Below, in pieces: positions 7,833-16,953 of a stretch of 33,017 nucleotides of DNA. Below the pieces are notes generated by a model that was not told the origin of the DNA, did no database searches, and was given only the letters and a program-made list of their open reading frames with translations. Origin of the DNA: Methyloglobulus morosus KoM1 (GTDB taxonomy: Bacteria; Pseudomonadota; Gammaproteobacteria; Methylococcales; Methylomonadaceae); contig NZ_AYLO01000043.1 in the NCBI RefSeq assembly GCF_000496735.2, forward strand, positions 1 through 33,017, read 5' to 3'. The position numbers were made by a program, and so were the translations under genes. Numbering within the stretch: the first letter of the stretch is position 1; each line of letters starts with the position of its first letter.

Positions 7833-8036
7833 ATGGCCACAGGCACTGTAAAGTGGTTTAACAACACCAAAGGTTTTGGGTTTATTGCACCCTCTGAAGG
7901 TGGCGAAGATGTTTTTGTCCACCATTCTGTTATTCAAGGGGCAGGTTTCAAGACCTTGAATGAAGGCCAGTCCGTCAGTTTTGAAATTGAAACGGGTCCA
8001 AAAGGCTTAACCGCAGTCAATGTTGTACCTAAATAA
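7833..8036 (+). CDS. Cold-shock protein (CspA family)
   Basis: A 67-residue single cold-shock domain with RNP1 KGFGFI and RNP2 VFVHH, the standard length and ligands of CspA-type RNA chaperones. AGGAG at 7820-7824 precedes the ATG. About 145 bases separate it from the CBS gene, leaving room for the long 5' leader typical of cold-shock genes. A possible sigma70 promoter there (TTGAAT 7739-7744, TATAAA 7760-7765) has a short 15-base spacer, so it is tentative. The strong terminator at 8063-8098 follows the stop. Confidence 0.95.
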   Translation: MATGTVKWFNNTKGFGFIAPSEGGEDVFVHHSVIQGAGFKTLNEGQSVSFEIETGPKGLTAVNVVPK

Positions 8037-8062
8037 GCGGCATCGTCCCGTTTGAGAAGAGC

Positions 8063-8098
8063 AAAAAAGGCTTTGTAGTTACCTACAAAGCCTTTTTT
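8063..8098. terminator. Bidirectional intrinsic terminator
   Basis: A perfect 16-base inverted repeat (AAAAAAGGCTTTGTAG, 8063-8078, and its complement 8083-8098) surrounds a TTAC loop. The A-run on one side and T-run on the other make it usable on both strands. It sits between the cold-shock gene and the convergent TM2-domain gene and would end both transcripts. Confidence 0.93.
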
Positions 8099-8117
8099 AT
8101 TGGCATACAGCGTGACT

Positions 8118-8549
8118 TTATTTCAACGGCCTACCTTGGCCGTCTTTGTCGATATGGCCGCCTAGAATCAATATCGCCTCAACAAATCCCCAAAGGAATG
8201 CATAACCCGGCAAACCGGCAACGAGGATAAGCAAAGTATTGACGATGAGTTGGATAACACCAAGGCGGTAATACCCTAGATAAAAACGATGCGCCCCGAC
8301 ACAGCCGAAAATAAATCCCAATAATATCGCAACCCATTTTCGTTTGACGGCATCCCCTTTGTCGAGGGAAGCGGCATAAAGATTGATGTTGTAGGGTTTA
8401 ACCCCTCTAAGGTCAAATTTAACATTGTCGCCTTGCTCCGGTGCCGCGCCTGCGATCCAGCCATTTATTTCAAACTGAAAAACTTCCTTGCCGTTGCTTA
8501 TGGAGCCGGTTTGGGTTTCAGGATCATAGTCTTTGATAACGCCTATCAT
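8118..8549 (-). CDS. Cold-shock-like domain fused to TM2 membrane domain
   Basis: 143 residues. Residues 1-62 (MIGVIKDYDPETQTGSISNG…FQFEINGW…GDNVKFDLRG) resemble an OB-fold, cold-shock-like domain: a G-I/V-I-K-Y-start, a turn with NG, F-x-F, and the V-x-F-D-L final strand. Residues 68-135 (KRKWVAILLGFIFGCVGAHRFYLGYYRLGVIQLI…FLWGFVEAILIL) form a classic TM2 domain: two membrane helices joined by the G-x-H-R-F-Y-L-G motif. The canonical RNP1/RNP2 aromatic residues are only partly present, so RNA binding is uncertain. The gene converges with a true cold-shock gene. The function of TM2 proteins in bacteria is unknown. Confidence 0.8.
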   Translation of the reverse strand: MIGVIKDYDPETQTGSISNGKEVFQFEINGWIAGAAPEQGDNVKFDLRGVKPYNINLYAASLDKGDAVKRKWVAILLGFIFGCVGAHRFYLGYYRLGVIQLIVNTLLILVAGLPGYAFLWGFVEAILILGGHIDKDGQGRPLK

Positions 8550-8634
8550 TAATCCGCCTTATAATATGTTGGTGTCATTTTATTGTTATTGTATATTCCG
8601 CATTACGCATCCTATTGCAAATGGATGGGCATCA

Positions 8635-9075
8635 TCAATCATCTTTTAGCCGCACGGCCAGCACATCACATTGGGCGTGGTGGAGGACGCCGTTAGAGGT
8701 TGAACCCAGCAATAAAGCCAACCCATGCCGTCCGTGAGAACCGACCACAATCAAGTCAATATGGTTCTCTTCGGCAACGCGGGTTATTTCGAGCTTTGGG
8801 CTACCCATCTCCACCCAAAGGCGATCTTCAGGTATGCCTAACTTTTGTGCAACACCCAAAAGTTGTTTTCTGGAGGCTGCAATCATTTCGTGCGTTAAAT
8901 CCACGTCCACAACTGTGTCCAGGCCGTAACCCGCATCGGGAATCGGCATACTGTCGACTACGTGGATCAAGCTAAGTTCGGCGTTGAAGATGTTCGCGAG
9001 GGCATAAGCCCTGCTTGCCATAAGTTCGGCCTGATCAAAATCGACAGCCAATAGTATGTGTTTATAAATACCCAT
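8635..9075 (-). CDS. Universal stress protein (UspA family)
   Basis: 146 residues from the ATG at 9075, chosen because GGGGTGAG lies just upstream on the minus strand; an upstream in-frame ATG (9087) would add four residues. The sequence opens with the family's YKHILLAVDFDQAE and closes with VVGSHGRHGLALLLGSTSNGVLHHAQCDVLAVR, the G-x2-G-x9-G-[ST] ATP-binding motif. It is a single-domain ATP-binding Usp likely active as a dimer in the cytoplasm. Its regulation and partners cannot be deduced from the context. Confidence 0.93.
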   Translation of the reverse strand: MGIYKHILLAVDFDQAELMASRAYALANIFNAELSLIHVVDSMPIPDAGYGLDTVVDVDLTHEMIAASRKQLLGVAQKLGIPEDRLWVEMGSPKLEITRVAEENHIDLIVVGSHGRHGLALLLGSTSNGVLHHAQCDVLAVRLKDD

Positions 9076-9349
9076 GCTCACCCCCATTTTTTAGCCCACA
9101 ATTGGGCCTGTAAAATTAGGTTGATAATAAAGCCAGAACCCGAAAAGCACAACAAGGCAATGCGGAAGGTTGCGGATTAGTTGTCCTGGTCATCGTAGGG
9201 CGGCCTATTGCAAACGTCGGCCTAAAAAATAAATCGCTAGTTTGTAAACGATTAGAGAATGTCGCCCTTTTGGACAAAACTTAGGTGAACGACTATATTT
9301 GTATAGCAAATTGTTGCGTTAGCATTCGTTTATCAATGGGGTCTATTCG

Positions 9350-10939
9350 ATGGGTTTTTTCAGTAAGTCTTCAGATAAGAATAACGACAGTGACCAAGAT
9401 AAATGGAAAGATAAGTATCTGAATTTACTTGATGCGCAAGATCAGACAGAAAAGGCATTCAAAGTAGAACAGGAACTGTTGTGCAAAACCGTCGTCCGTC
9501 TTTCTTTTGCCGCGTCAGGAGTTGACCCGCAACTAGAACCTTACCTGGAACGCATCCGGAGCCACATAAAAAATGGCGTGGATAGCACTAAGCTTAAAAC
9601 CGAACTTGAAAAATTTACCGATGCCCTTAGTCGGCTTAAGAGTGCATCCGCAAGCAATCATCAAGAACAGGGCAGTGATGTTTCCCTGTTGTTTGATTTT
9701 CTGCTTCAGCACTATACCTCGGATAAACAACAGCAGAATTTGAACTTGCTTAAAAAAAGCTGCCAACCCTTGGATGATCCCAAACGGTTATTTTCTGCCA
9801 TTGCCAAGATTATTGATGCCGAAGAGGCCAGGCCTGTTGACAATGAGCCGGACGAGCTGGCCAATGAAGAAAACCAGGCCTACCAGAATTTGATTGATCC
9901 TGTTTTCGTGAGTGCCCAATTGGTGCAATTGTTTGAACACATTGAAATTCCCGAAGCGTCCACCCAGAAAGCGCAAATAATAAAGCAACAATTGACAAGC
10001 CAGGGGGCGACGCTGTCTTTTGAATCCACGATGGATAACGTGATTTCCCTACTGATAGAAATCAATGCCAACAACCAGCCGAAACAACAGGATATCGATA
10101 AATTCCTCAACCATATCAGCGATCAACTCACTGCGTTAGGTTTGGCTGTCACTGATTCGGGCATCGCCTTGATGGATGCCAGTTTCAGCAGAAGCAAGCT
10201 GGATCAATCGGTTTCTGACCAAATGAACGATTTGCAAAACCGATCCAGTAGTGCGACCCAACTGGAACCGTTGAAGCAGGCCATTACTTCGCACATTTCC
10301 CAGATTACCAAGGAAATCCAAGAACATAAGCAAAAAGAGGCGGTCCAACGCGAAAAGTACCAATGCCAACTCGAAGAGTTGAGCCAAAAGATAAAGACGA
10401 TGGAATCCGAAACTGGCGAACTCCAATCAAAGTTGATCGTCGCCAACACGAATGCGCTACGCGATACGTTGACAGATTTGCCGAACCGATTGGCGTATGA
10501 GGAACGCCTAAAAATGGAAATATCCCGCTGGCAACGCTATCACACGCCGTTGTGCCTAGTGGTTTGGGACGTCGATTATTTTAAAAAGGTTAACGACCAA
10601 TACGGCCACCAAGTCGGCGACAAAGTGCTGGTGCACGTTGCCAGCCAATTTACCAAGTACATCAGGCGAGCGGATTTTGTTGCCCGCTTTGGCGGCGAGG
10701 AATTTGTGATGTTATTGCCCCACACTAACAAGCATTCGGCCATCAAAGTGGCCGAAAAGTTACGTTCCCTTATCGAGCAAAGTGAACTGACAACAAACGA
10801 CACAACGCTTAGCGTCACCATTTCATGCGGGATTACGCAGCTTTTTAAAGGCGATACCCATGAGACCGCATTTGAAAGGGCAGACCAAGCGCTGTACCGT
10901 GCTAAAGAATTAGGCCGTAATCAGTGCTGCATTCTTTGA
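9350..10939 (+). CDS. Diguanylate cyclase (GGDEF) with long helical N-terminus
   Basis: 529 residues. The last ~160 form a GGDEF domain: TLTDLPNRLAYEERL, CLVVWDVDYFKKVND, the active-site loop RFGGEEF (448-452) and the end ADQALYRAKELGRNQC. The inhibitory I-site R439-x-x-D442 is present five residues before GGEEF, so product feedback is expected. Residues 1-320 are soluble and mostly helical with no recognised sensor domain; about 325-365 look like a coiled coil (KEAVQREKYQCQLEELSQKIK) suited to dimerisation. There is no membrane segment. It should make cyclic di-GMP from two GTP. PilZ-type effectors are encoded 3-9 kb downstream, so local signalling is plausible but unproven. Confidence 0.93.
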   Translation: MGFFSKSSDKNNDSDQDKWKDKYLNLLDAQDQTEKAFKVEQELLCKTVVRLSFAASGVDPQLEPYLERIRSHIKNGVDSTKLKTELEKFTDALSRLKSASASNHQEQGSDVSLLFDFLLQHYTSDKQQQNLNLLKKSCQPLDDPKRLFSAIAKIIDAEEARPVDNEPDELANEENQAYQNLIDPVFVSAQLVQLFEHIEIPEASTQKAQIIKQQLTSQGATLSFESTMDNVISLLIEINANNQPKQQDIDKFLNHISDQLTALGLAVTDSGIALMDASFSRSKLDQSVSDQMNDLQNRSSSATQLEPLKQAITSHISQITKEIQEHKQKEAVQREKYQCQLEELSQKIKTMESETGELQSKLIVANTNALRDTLTDLPNRLAYEERLKMEISRWQRYHTPLCLVVWDVDYFKKVNDQYGHQVGDKVLVHVASQFTKYIRRADFVARFGGEEFVMLLPHTNKHSAIKVAEKLRSLIEQSELTTNDTTLSVTISCGITQLFKGDTHETAFERADQALYRAKELGRNQCCIL

Positions 10940-10992
10940 TCACTCGCTATTCAGGGGGAATGACAAAGCCTGTTGCTTATGAGGGGTGAGGT

Positions 10993-11166
10993 ATCGTCCA
11001 CCCAATGCCGTTAAGTTAAGCTCTCAAGTACCTTCTCCCTTGAGGGAGAAGGTTAGGATGAGGGGGGATTTTAAGGAATTTTCCTGCGTTTATTCTCCTC
11101 ACCCCGGCCCTCTCCAGCAGGAGAGGGAGCTATTTTTCTTAACTTAACGGTATTGATCGTCCGCCC
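10993..11166. repeat. MITE/REP-like palindromic element with flanking direct repeats
   Basis: A 151-base element (11004-11154) is bounded by 17-base inverted repeats: AATGCCGTTAAGTTAAG at 11004-11020 and its complement with one mismatch at 11138-11154. Inside are two further hairpins, CCTTCTCCCT-TG-AGGGAGAAGG (11031-11052) and CCCTCTCC-AGCA-GGAGAGGG (11108-11127). Outside, an 11-base direct repeat with one mismatch (ATCGTCCACCC 10993-11003, ATCGTCCGCCC 11156-11166) abuts the element and may be a target-site duplication. No protein is encoded. It lies between the diguanylate cyclase and glnS, where the hairpins could also end transcription. Confidence 0.8.
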
Positions 11167-11207
11167 TGTTTCGACATGAATCAGTAAGCAGAACACCTTT
11201 ATGGGTT

Positions 11208-12872
11208 TCAATCTTTTTCCCAACTATCCCGCAAGGTCACAGTGCGGTTAAATACCAGCTTGCCATCCACGCTGTCTTTGCTATCAAGGCAAAAATAACC
11301 CGTCCGTTCAAATTGATAGCGGCTATCGGTTGTGGCCTTACCCAGGCTGGTTTCAACGCGGCAATCGCTAAGGATTTGTAAGGAATCAGGGTTTAATACA
11401 TCCAGAAAATTGGCTTCATTGTCGGGATTAGGCACGGTAAACAAGCGGTCATATAGCCTAATTTCGGCTGGTAAGGCGTGTTGTTCGGAGACCCAATGGA
11501 TAACCCCTTTAACTTTGCGGCCTTCGGGATTTTTGCCGAGCGTATCAGGATCGTAAGTACAGCGTAGTTCGACGATATTGCCGTTATCGTCTTTGAGCAC
11601 TTCATTGCACTGGATGACATAAGCGCCGCGCAACCGAACTTCACCGCCATTCACTAAGCGCTTAAATTTCGGTGGAGGAATTTCTGCAAAGTCATCCTGT
11701 TCAATCAAGATCACCTTGCTGAAGGGCACATCGCGGTTGCCGAGTTCCGGTTTTTGCGGATGATTGCCGATGACTAATTGCTCGGTTTTGCCGTCAGGAT
11801 AATTGTCTATCACCAACCGCAACGGGTTCATGACGGCCATTGCCCGTGGAGAGTTTTCGTTCAAGTCTTCACGGATACAGTATTCCAGCACCGACATTTC
11901 GATCCAGGAGTTTTGTTTGGTCACGCCGATGCGTTCACAAAATTCGCGGATTGCTTTTGGGGTTACGCCCGCCCGTTTTAGCCCTGCTATGGTTGGCATT
12001 CGCGGGTCGTCCCAGCCGTTGACATGTTTTTCCATCACCAGTTGATTGAGTTTACGTTTGCTGACGATGGTGTATTCCAATTGCAAGCGGGCAAATTCGA
12101 TTTGTTGTGGGTGGCAAGGGGTTTTGAGTTGTTCCAAAACCCAATCGTAAAGCGGGCGGTGATCTTCAAACTCCAAGGTACAGATAGAATGGGTAATGCC
12201 TTCCAAGGCATCTGAAATGCAATGGGTGTAATCGTACATGGGGTAAATGCACCAGGCATCGGCGGTACGATGGTGATGGACGCGGCGTATCCGGTAAATG
12301 ACGGGATCGCGCATGTTGATATTCGGCGATGCCATATCGATCTTGGCGCGTAAGACATACTGGCCGTCGGCAAACTCACCTGCCCGCATGCGCCGGAACA
12401 AATCCAGGTTTTCTTCGATGGGACGATGGCGATCTGGACTTTCTTTGCCCGGCTCTGTGAGCGTACCCCGATTAACCCTGATTTCCTCAGGCGATAAACT
12501 GTCGACGTAAGCTTGGCCTTGTTTGATAAGTTGTTCGGCATATTGGTACAACTGCTCGAAGTAATCGGAGGCATGGAATAGGCCGTCCCAGTCAAAGCCC
12601 AGCCACTTCACGTCCCGTTCGATGGATTCCATGTATTCGATACTTTCTTTTTCGGGGTTGGTGTCGTCGAATCGAAGATTGCAGGTGCCGTTGTTTTCGG
12701 CGGCAAGCCCAAAATTCAAACAGATGGATTTGGCATGGCCGATATGTAGGTAGCCGTTCGGTTCCGGCGGAAACCGGGTGGCAACCTTACTGCTATGTTT
12801 GTTGCTCTTGAGGTCGTCGCCAATGATATGACGAATAAAATTAGCCGGAATTGGGTTATCGGTTAGGGACAT
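11208..12872 (-). CDS. glnS: Glutaminyl-tRNA synthetase
   Basis: 554 residues, the normal length for bacterial GlnRS. The class I signature is [15 protein letters not shown] (HIGH motif) and the KMSKS equivalent is IVSKRKLNQ. Recognisable catalytic-domain features include [43 protein letters not shown] and [16 protein letters not shown], followed by the two beta-barrel anticodon-binding domains (residues ~340-550, e.g. [18 protein letters not shown]). It attaches glutamine to tRNA-Gln. Presence of GlnRS is typical of gammaproteobacteria, which agrees with the taxonomic impression. Confidence 0.98.
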   Translation of the reverse strand: MSLTDNPIPANFIRHIIGDDLKSNKHSSKVATRFPPEPNGYLHIGHAKSICLNFGLAAENNGTCNLRFDDTNPEKESIEYMESIERDVKWLGFDWDGLFHASDYFEQLYQYAEQLIKQGQAYVDSLSPEEIRVNRGTLTEPGKESPDRHRPIEENLDLFRRMRAGEFADGQYVLRAKIDMASPNINMRDPVIYRIRRVHHHRTADAWCIYPMYDYTHCISDALEGITHSICTLEFEDHRPLYDWVLEQLKTPCHPQQIEFARLQLEYTIVSKRKLNQLVMEKHVNGWDDPRMPTIAGLKRAGVTPKAIREFCERIGVTKQNSWIEMSVLEYCIREDLNENSPRAMAVMNPLRLVIDNYPDGKTEQLVIGNHPQKPELGNRDVPFSKVILIEQDDFAEIPPPKFKRLVNGGEVRLRGAYVIQCNEVLKDDNGNIVELRCTYDPDTLGKNPEGRKVKGVIHWVSEQHALPAEIRLYDRLFTVPNPDNEANFLDVLNPDSLQILSDCRVETSLGKATTDSRYQFERTGYFCLDSKDSVDGKLVFNRTVTLRDSWEKD

Positions 12873-13287
12873 TAGGTCTATATAGTTGGAAGTGTTGGGA
12901 GCAAGAATACACCAAAACAGCGTAGCATAAATAGTTCGGGATTAGGGTGATGTCTTATTTTTGTTGAAATACTACTGTAGTTGAAATACTACTGTAATTG
13001 ATTAATGCAGTAAAGCTGCGGCGCTTAAGTAGGGTTTTTAGATTCATGGCGAGAAAAATTCCTGTCGTCTGCTGGCTTTTTCAAGGCCGACTTGATCTCA
13101 TAACACCTTATGGGACATTTGACCGGGTATCCAAAGCTTGCCAAAACTTGTTCATGGTTACAGTCAGGCCGATAATTTTCCTTGGCAGTCTGGACATGCA
13201 GGCCTAGATTCTGACTGCGTGCAGTCCGATTAAATCGGCATTTTAGGGGCCGGTACGCCAGAGATGGGTAAGTGGTCGCTTAAAACC
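12873..13287. other. Intergenic region with a 17-base tandem repeat
   Basis: About 415 bases lie between glnS and the MOSC gene, both on the minus strand. The only structure I see is an exact tandem duplication of GTTGAAATACTACTGTA at 12963-12979 and 12980-12996, about 90 bases upstream of the glnS start. It could be an operator pair, an attachment remnant, or a slippage product. A 69-codon open frame on the plus strand (12998-13207) has no ribosome site and unconvincing composition and is not accepted as a gene. Confidence 0.6.
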
Positions 13288-14124
13288 CTATGCCGGCAAT
13301 GACAGTGGTGGCTGTTGAGATCCCGTCAAGTTGATTTGGATGCTATCGCCTACGGATAGCACGCCTAGATCATTGTGCAAGGCATTTTGTCCAAAATACA
13401 CTTTATTCTGCCATTTTCTGAGGCGATTAAGCGTGGTAAGCGGCTCTTTGCCGGATTCCCCTGTCTCTGGATTGATGGTTGGCACAGCACATCGCGAGCA
13501 GGGTTTAGGTAAGCGAAAGCCAATATTCCCAATCGTGATGTCACGCCAAAAATCTTCGGCATAGCCTTCGCAGCCCGACACCACAAGGTTAGGTCGGAAG
13601 CGTATCATAGCCAACTCAAGCTGCATCGCTTGATTCAATGCGACCAGCGAGTTTTCCGATATCAGTAGGAATGGGAAGCCATCCGACAGTGCGGTCTGAT
13701 CCTCTGGCTGGGCAAAATCGGGGTTTACAGGACGGATTGCAGAATCCGGCTGGAAGACCAATCGGCAGTCCATGCTGAGAAATTGGCTGAACCATTCATC
13801 GGCCTCAGCCGATACGGCGATGGTATCCACCTGATCGTGCCAGACAGTGCTAGGGACGATCTCGCTTGTCGTTGGTTCTAGCGGCAGGGTCATATCGTCC
13901 ATACCGGGTGCAGACAGAATAAGCGCTTTTTCGGTGAGGGCCGTTTTTATCAAAGCCATTTTGGGCAACCGCCGCTGGCTAAGGAATTGACGTTCAGAAT
14001 CGACCAACATCCATTTCCTGTCGTACTTTAAGCCCGTTTCCACCACAGGGCAACGCAACACGCTAATCCCTGTAAGCGATTTGACGGGATAGATATAAAT
14101 ATCGCTGAGTACAATGCTTGTCAT
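13288..14124 (-). CDS. MOSC-domain protein (YcbX-like)
   Basis: 278 residues from the ATG at 14124 (the upstream ATG at 14154 adds ten residues that do not resemble the family). The N-terminal beta-barrel (SDIYIYPVKSLTGISV…DRKWMLVD…FLSQRRLPKMALI) and the C-terminal MOSC domain with the conserved Cys in KPCSRCAVPTI (C209, C212), DVGVLSVGD-like NDLGVLSVGDSI and RFRPNLVV match YcbX/mARC-type proteins. These carry molybdenum cofactor and reduce N-hydroxylated compounds with a ferredoxin partner. No 2Fe-2S domain is fused to the C-terminus here (E. coli YcbX has one), so an outside electron donor would be needed. Confidence 0.88.
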   Translation of the reverse strand: MTSIVLSDIYIYPVKSLTGISVLRCPVVETGLKYDRKWMLVDSERQFLSQRRLPKMALIKTALTEKALILSAPGMDDMTLPLEPTTSEIVPSTVWHDQVDTIAVSAEADEWFSQFLSMDCRLVFQPDSAIRPVNPDFAQPEDQTALSDGFPFLLISENSLVALNQAMQLELAMIRFRPNLVVSGCEGYAEDFWRDITIGNIGFRLPKPCSRCAVPTINPETGESGKEPLTTLNRLRKWQNKVYFGQNALHNDLGVLSVGDSIQINLTGSQQPPLSLPA

Positions 14125-14206
14125 AGCGGCGGTCACGTTCCATTTGAACGGCAAAATACTGCCAAATCGTTGAGCGGCCGTTGCCTAACGGCTTGGGCTT
14201 TTATGG

Positions 14207-14629
14207 TTATTTGAATGATAATTTTGTTTGCGTCTTCAATAAGTAATCTGCCAGTTCATTGTTTAAATGATCAAATTTGATGCCATAAATCTGTACAATG
14301 CCGGGTGATACGCGTACAACTGTGCCTGCAACTTCAAATTCTTTAAAGTCAAAAAATCGGATAATTAATACGACTTTCTTATTGAAGGTGAGCCGCAAGT
14401 GCGTGGCTATCAAGACACCTACTCCCCTGCTGCTGATGTCTACCAGCTTTACGGGGATGTCCCTGTTTTTTAGGAACCTAAGGTTTAATAGGCCTATTTT
14501 GCGTAACGTAATGCCAATATCGTTCCTAATATAGCGGGTACTCTTGCGTTGGTTGGACTTGAATGGCTTTGGAATTTCCTTGTTAAACCATTTGCCATCA
14601 GTCGATGGGGGTTGATTGGGGATTGACAT
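14207..14629 (-). CDS. PilZ-domain protein
   Basis: 140 residues with both cyclic di-GMP binding motifs of PilZ: R28-x-x-x-R32 (in QRKSTRYIRND) and D64-x-S66-x-x-G69 (DISSRGVG), followed by the beta-barrel strands KKVVLIIRF, FEVAGTVVRVS and IYGIKFD. It has no other domain and is cytoplasmic. Single-domain PilZ proteins act as c-di-GMP-dependent adaptors. It is divergent from the PQQ-associated ABC cassette and ends about 80 bases before the MOSC gene. Confidence 0.88.
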   Translation of the reverse strand: MSIPNQPPSTDGKWFNKEIPKPFKSNQRKSTRYIRNDIGITLRKIGLLNLRFLKNRDIPVKLVDISSRGVGVLIATHLRLTFNKKVVLIIRFFDFKEFEVAGTVVRVSPGIVQIYGIKFDHLNNELADYLLKTQTKLSFK

Positions 14630-14780
14630 TGAAATGATGAGGGTCTGATAAGGGGAGTGAGTGTAAGTATTGACCTTAAAGCGATATATTTCAAATTTTG
14701 GCTTTAAACTTTGGGATTAACATAAAATATTTTGCTTAATCCGTTAAAATTAACACTTGTCCGTTAAGTTTGCCCTAAAA

Positions 14781-15998
14781 ATGCGATCAACCAAACTCTT
14801 TTCCCGATTCATGTCGGTTTCTTTTATTGTATTGCAATTAGCTGTCCCCAATTTCCTTTTTGCGAAGACGACGAAAAAAGGAAACCTGGATATCAAGATT
14901 GCTTATTTGATGCAAATCCAGAAAGTGCGTCCGCCTTTATCTAATCTTGATCCCATTGTCGAAAATAAAGGGGTTTTTGGGGCTGAGCTTGCAATTGAAG
15001 ATAACAACACGACAGGGGAATATACTAAACAAACCTTCTCATTGGAAAAATTTATTGTTCCGGCAGAAGGGGATGTTGCAGAGGTGTTCAACAAGAATAT
15101 CGCAAAAAAATTTGCTTTTGTCGTCACTAATTTGGCGCCTGATATAACCAATAAGGTCGCTGATTTGGATGCAGCAAAAGACATTTTGTTGTTTGATGCC
15201 GCAACCGTCGATGATGCCTTGCGTAACAAGGATTGTCGGGCGAACGTGCTGCATCTTTTGCCCAGCCGAGCCATGCGCACCGATGCACTCGCACAGTACC
15301 TGATGAAAAAGCGCTGGACGAAGTGGTTTCTGGTAGTGGGTGCGACTGAGGAAGACAAACGCTATGCAGAAGCCATCAAACGGTCTGCAAAAAAATTTAA
15401 CATGAAGATAGTCCAGGAAAAGCCCTGGGAACACACCTTTGATGCCAGACGGACAGCGCAATCCGATGTCGCTGTATTTACCCAAATTGACGAGGATTAC
15501 GATGTATTGGTGGTTGCCGATGAGCAAGGCCAGTTTGGGGAGTATCTGGATTACCGCACCTGGATTCCTCGGCCTGTGATCGGCACACAAGGCTTGGTGG
15601 CGACATCCTGGCATCGAACCCATGAGCAATGGGGCGCGACGCAAATCCAAAACCGTTTTAAGGAGAAAGCCGGACGTTGGATGGAAGAGCAGGATTATGG
15701 TGCTTATTTAGCCGTACGGTCGATTGGTGAAGCAGCAACCCGCACGAAATCCAATGAACTGAAGCCAATCAAAGATTATTTGCTAAGCGACCCATTTGCC
15801 CTTCAAGGCTATAAGGGGACGCCGCTATCGTTCCGGCCTTGGGACAATCAGCTACGGCAACCCGTTTTGCTGGCTGCACCCCGATCATTAGTCGCGGTTG
15901 CGCCGATTGAAGGTTTTCTGCATCCTAAAACCGAACTGGATACCTTGGGCTACGACCAGCCGGAAACCGGATGCCAATGGAGTAAAGCACATGAATAA
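14781..15998 (+). CDS. Periplasmic substrate-binding protein of the PQQ-associated ABC system
   Basis: 405 residues from the ATG at 14781 (an in-frame TTG at 14757 is possible). The N-terminus is a signal peptide (basic start, hydrophobic SVSFIVLQLAVPNFLFA, likely cleavage near residue 28). The body has the two-lobed branched-chain amino acid/receptor-ligand fold: IKIAYLMQIQKV, FGAELAIEDNN, FAFVVTNL, NVLHLLPSRAMRTDALAQYLMKKRWTKWFLVVG, YDVLVVADEQGQFGEYLDYRTW. This matches the binding proteins found with PQQ-dependent alcohol dehydrogenase ABC systems. Its ligand is not established. It heads a four-gene cassette and its stop overlaps the next start by eight bases. Confidence 0.88.
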   Translation: MRSTKLFSRFMSVSFIVLQLAVPNFLFAKTTKKGNLDIKIAYLMQIQKVRPPLSNLDPIVENKGVFGAELAIEDNNTTGEYTKQTFSLEKFIVPAEGDVAEVFNKNIAKKFAFVVTNLAPDITNKVADLDAAKDILLFDAATVDDALRNKDCRANVLHLLPSRAMRTDALAQYLMKKRWTKWFLVVGATEEDKRYAEAIKRSAKKFNMKIVQEKPWEHTFDARRTAQSDVAVFTQIDEDYDVLVVADEQGQFGEYLDYRTWIPRPVIGTQGLVATSWHRTHEQWGATQIQNRFKEKAGRWMEEQDYGAYLAVRSIGEAATRTKSNELKPIKDYLLSDPFALQGYKGTPLSFRPWDNQLRQPVLLAAPRSLVAVAPIEGFLHPKTELDTLGYDQPETGCQWSKAHE

Positions 15999-16953
15999 GC
16001 AAGTTATAAGCAGTGTCTTATCGTTGATATTGGCGGCTTCAGCACAAGCGGAAACCGTGTTTGTCACCCTGGAAAAAGACAATGCCTTGGCGCTCATCGA
16101 TCCGGTGGAAGGCGAGTTGATTAAAACCGTGGAAATCGGCCAACGGCCACGCGGCATCGTCGTCAGCCCAGATAATAAGGTTTTGTACATAGCCGTCAGC
16201 GACGACAATACGGTCAAGATGATCGATGCCGAAACCTTAAAGGAAATCGGGACATTGCCGTCGAGTGATGATCCAGAGACATTTGCGCTCAATCCCAAAG
16301 GCGACCGCCTTTATGTGTCTAATGAGGACGACAGCATGGTGACGGTTATCGACATTGCCAAAAAGAAAGTCATCAAACAGATTAAAGTGGGGGTTGAACC
16401 GGAAGGGATTACCGTTAGCCCCGATAACCGCTGGGTGATAAGTGCGTCTGAAACAACGAATATGCTGCACTGGATCGATGCCAAAACCAACGAGATTGTT
16501 GAGAATACACTGGTGGATGCGCGTCCACGCGCGGTTACATTTACAGCCGACAGTAAATTTGCTTGGGCGACATCAGAAATGGGCAGCACCTTGACCATAG
16601 TCGATGCCAATACGAAACAAATATTGAAGCGCATTACATTTGAAATCCAAGGCGTAGCCAAAGACAAGGTTCAACCTGTCGGTGTCGTCATCGACAAAGA
16701 AAGCAAACTCGGTTATGTGGCATTAGGCCCCGCCAATCGCGTGGCAGTGGTTAACGCACAAACGTATGAAGTCGAAAAATATTTGCTGGTTGGACAACGG
16801 GTTTGGAACTTGGCGTTTTCGCCCGACCAAAAACGCTTGTATACCACCAATGGCGTGAGCAACGATATTTCCATTATTGACTTGGATAGCCAAACCGTCA
16901 CCAAATCCGTAGGCGTTGGCAATTTTCCTTGGGGCGTTGCCGTTAAGCCATGA
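15991..16953 (+). CDS. YVTN-family beta-propeller protein, exported
   Basis: 320 residues with a short signal peptide ending SAQA|ETVFVT. It carries about seven YVTN-type repeats, each with the pattern V…ID…T…I…G..P.GI.VSPD.K..Y (for example PRGIVVSPDNKVLYIAVSDDNTVKMID, and the last PWGVAVKP). Such propellers in PQQ-associated ABC loci are thought to act in the periplasm. GGAG sits 8 bases before the ATG at 15991, which overlaps the binding-protein stop; the longer in-frame start at 15898 lies inside that gene and lacks a signal peptide. It overlaps the ATPase gene by ATGA. Confidence 0.9.
   Translation: MNKQVISSVLSLILAASAQAETVFVTLEKDNALALIDPVEGELIKTVEIGQRPRGIVVSPDNKVLYIAVSDDNTVKMIDAETLKEIGTLPSSDDPETFALNPKGDRLYVSNEDDSMVTVIDIAKKKVIKQIKVGVEPEGITVSPDNRWVISASETTNMLHWIDAKTNEIVENTLVDARPRAVTFTADSKFAWATSEMGSTLTIVDANTKQILKRITFEIQGVAKDKVQPVGVVIDKESKLGYVALGPANRVAVVNAQTYEVEKYLLVGQRVWNLAFSPDQKRLYTTNGVSNDISIIDLDSQTVTKSVGVGNFPWGVAVKP

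Noticed and set aside
12998-13207. 69-codon open frame in the glnS-MOSC gap
   Set aside because: No ribosome binding site, no recognisable family, and it overlaps the tandem repeat region; probably chance.
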